From positions 1,178,001 through 1,242,000 of the forward strand of contig NZ_CP012020.1 in assembly GCF_001183865.1 (NCBI RefSeq): a stretch of DNA of 64,000 nt, in the 5' to 3' direction. Under the pieces are notes generated by a model. The model saw only the letters and a list, made by a program, of their open reading frames with translations, ran no database searches and was not told the DNA's origin. Below, piece by piece: positions 63,944 through 64,000 of this stretch (position 1 is the first letter of the stretch; each line of letters opens with the position of its first letter). Origin of the DNA: Methylophilus sp. TWE2. GTDB lineage: Bacteria > Pseudomonadota > Gammaproteobacteria > Burkholderiales > Methylophilaceae. The position numbers and the translations under genes are program-made.

Positions 63944-64000
63944 ATGCGACACTATGAAATCGTGTTTATTGTTCACCCTGACCAGAGTGAACAAGTGCCT
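63944..64000 (+). CDS. rpsF: 30S ribosomal protein S6 (N-terminus only)
   Basis: The first 19 codons are visible: MRHYEIVFIVHPDQSEQVP, the characteristic start of S6 (beta strand HYEIVFIVHP). AAGGAAAT lies just upstream and a promoter 100 bases earlier. The rest of the gene, and normally rpsR and rplI, would be past the window. S6-S18 feedback binding in the leader is possible but the motif was not confirmed. Confidence 0.95.
   Translation, partial: MRHYEIVFIVHPDQSEQVP

Noticed and set aside
1..64000. CRISPR array, insertion sequence, prophage or toxin-antitoxin system
   Set aside because: I found no regularly spaced repeats, transposase, integrase or phage structural genes on either strand. 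Absence was judged by reading, not by a search.

Overview
The window reads as a stretch of chromosome from a Gram-negative betaproteobacterium. Evidence is a bamA-skp-lpxD-fabZ-lpxA-lpxB envelope block, an assimilatory sulfate operon next to cysB, an EpsA-type LuxR regulator and a PEP-CTERM-like secreted protein. A methylotroph of the Methylophilaceae (Methylophilus-like) is my best guess; this is inference from gene content and was not tested by any search.

Layout. 1-5.4 kb (minus strand): phosphate uptake, with pstSCAB (pstB cut by the window edge) behind a Pho box, then pit and its DUF47 partner. 5.5-9.8 kb: prfB with the programmed +1 frameshift, a small EF-hand protein, ychJ, an ASCH protein and prfC. 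9.8-18.6 kb: acs, glnE, a membrane diguanylate cyclase and dhaK-dhaL. A tRNA-Arg(CCU) at 18.7 kb is followed by an accessory block to 26.3 kb: an autotransporter, a four-gene oxidoreductase operon (Tat-like small subunit, GMC flavoprotein with a four-Cys motif, nine-helix membrane protein, lipoprotein hydrolase) and a Sel1-repeat protein.

26.3-40.9 kb is the conserved core run rpsB-tsf-pyrH-frr-uppS-cdsA-dxr-rseP-bamA-skp-lpxD-fabZ-lpxA-lpxB-rnhB, joining translation, isoprenoid and undecaprenyl carriers, phospholipid, lipid A and outer-membrane assembly. 41-48.5 kb (mostly minus): ferredoxin, then the assimilatory sulfate operon tauE-cysI-DUF934-cysH-cysD-cysN, divergent from cysB. 48.5-54.3 kb: DUF302-like lipoprotein, HerA-like ATPase, fhs, IMPACT-family protein, AI-2E permease and a 27-residue membrane microprotein.

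54.5-57.7 kb is a secreted-protein group with phoA. Its first gene ends in VP-stop, but the frame beyond the stop still spells a recognisable PEP-CTERM sorting signal interrupted by two stop codons; I consider this the most distinctive observation here. 57.8-64 kb: rmuC (possibly leaderless), moaD-moaE, a Lon-type protease with a degenerate Walker A, hslR, the EpsA-like regulator, a small membrane protein and the first codons of rpsF.

The strongest candidates for undescribed biology are the GMC/membrane-protein operon (20956-25113), the interrupted PEP-CTERM gene (54508-55266), the GTGAC repeats before the DUF47-pit pair, and two microproteins. Most of the rest is conventional housekeeping sequence.
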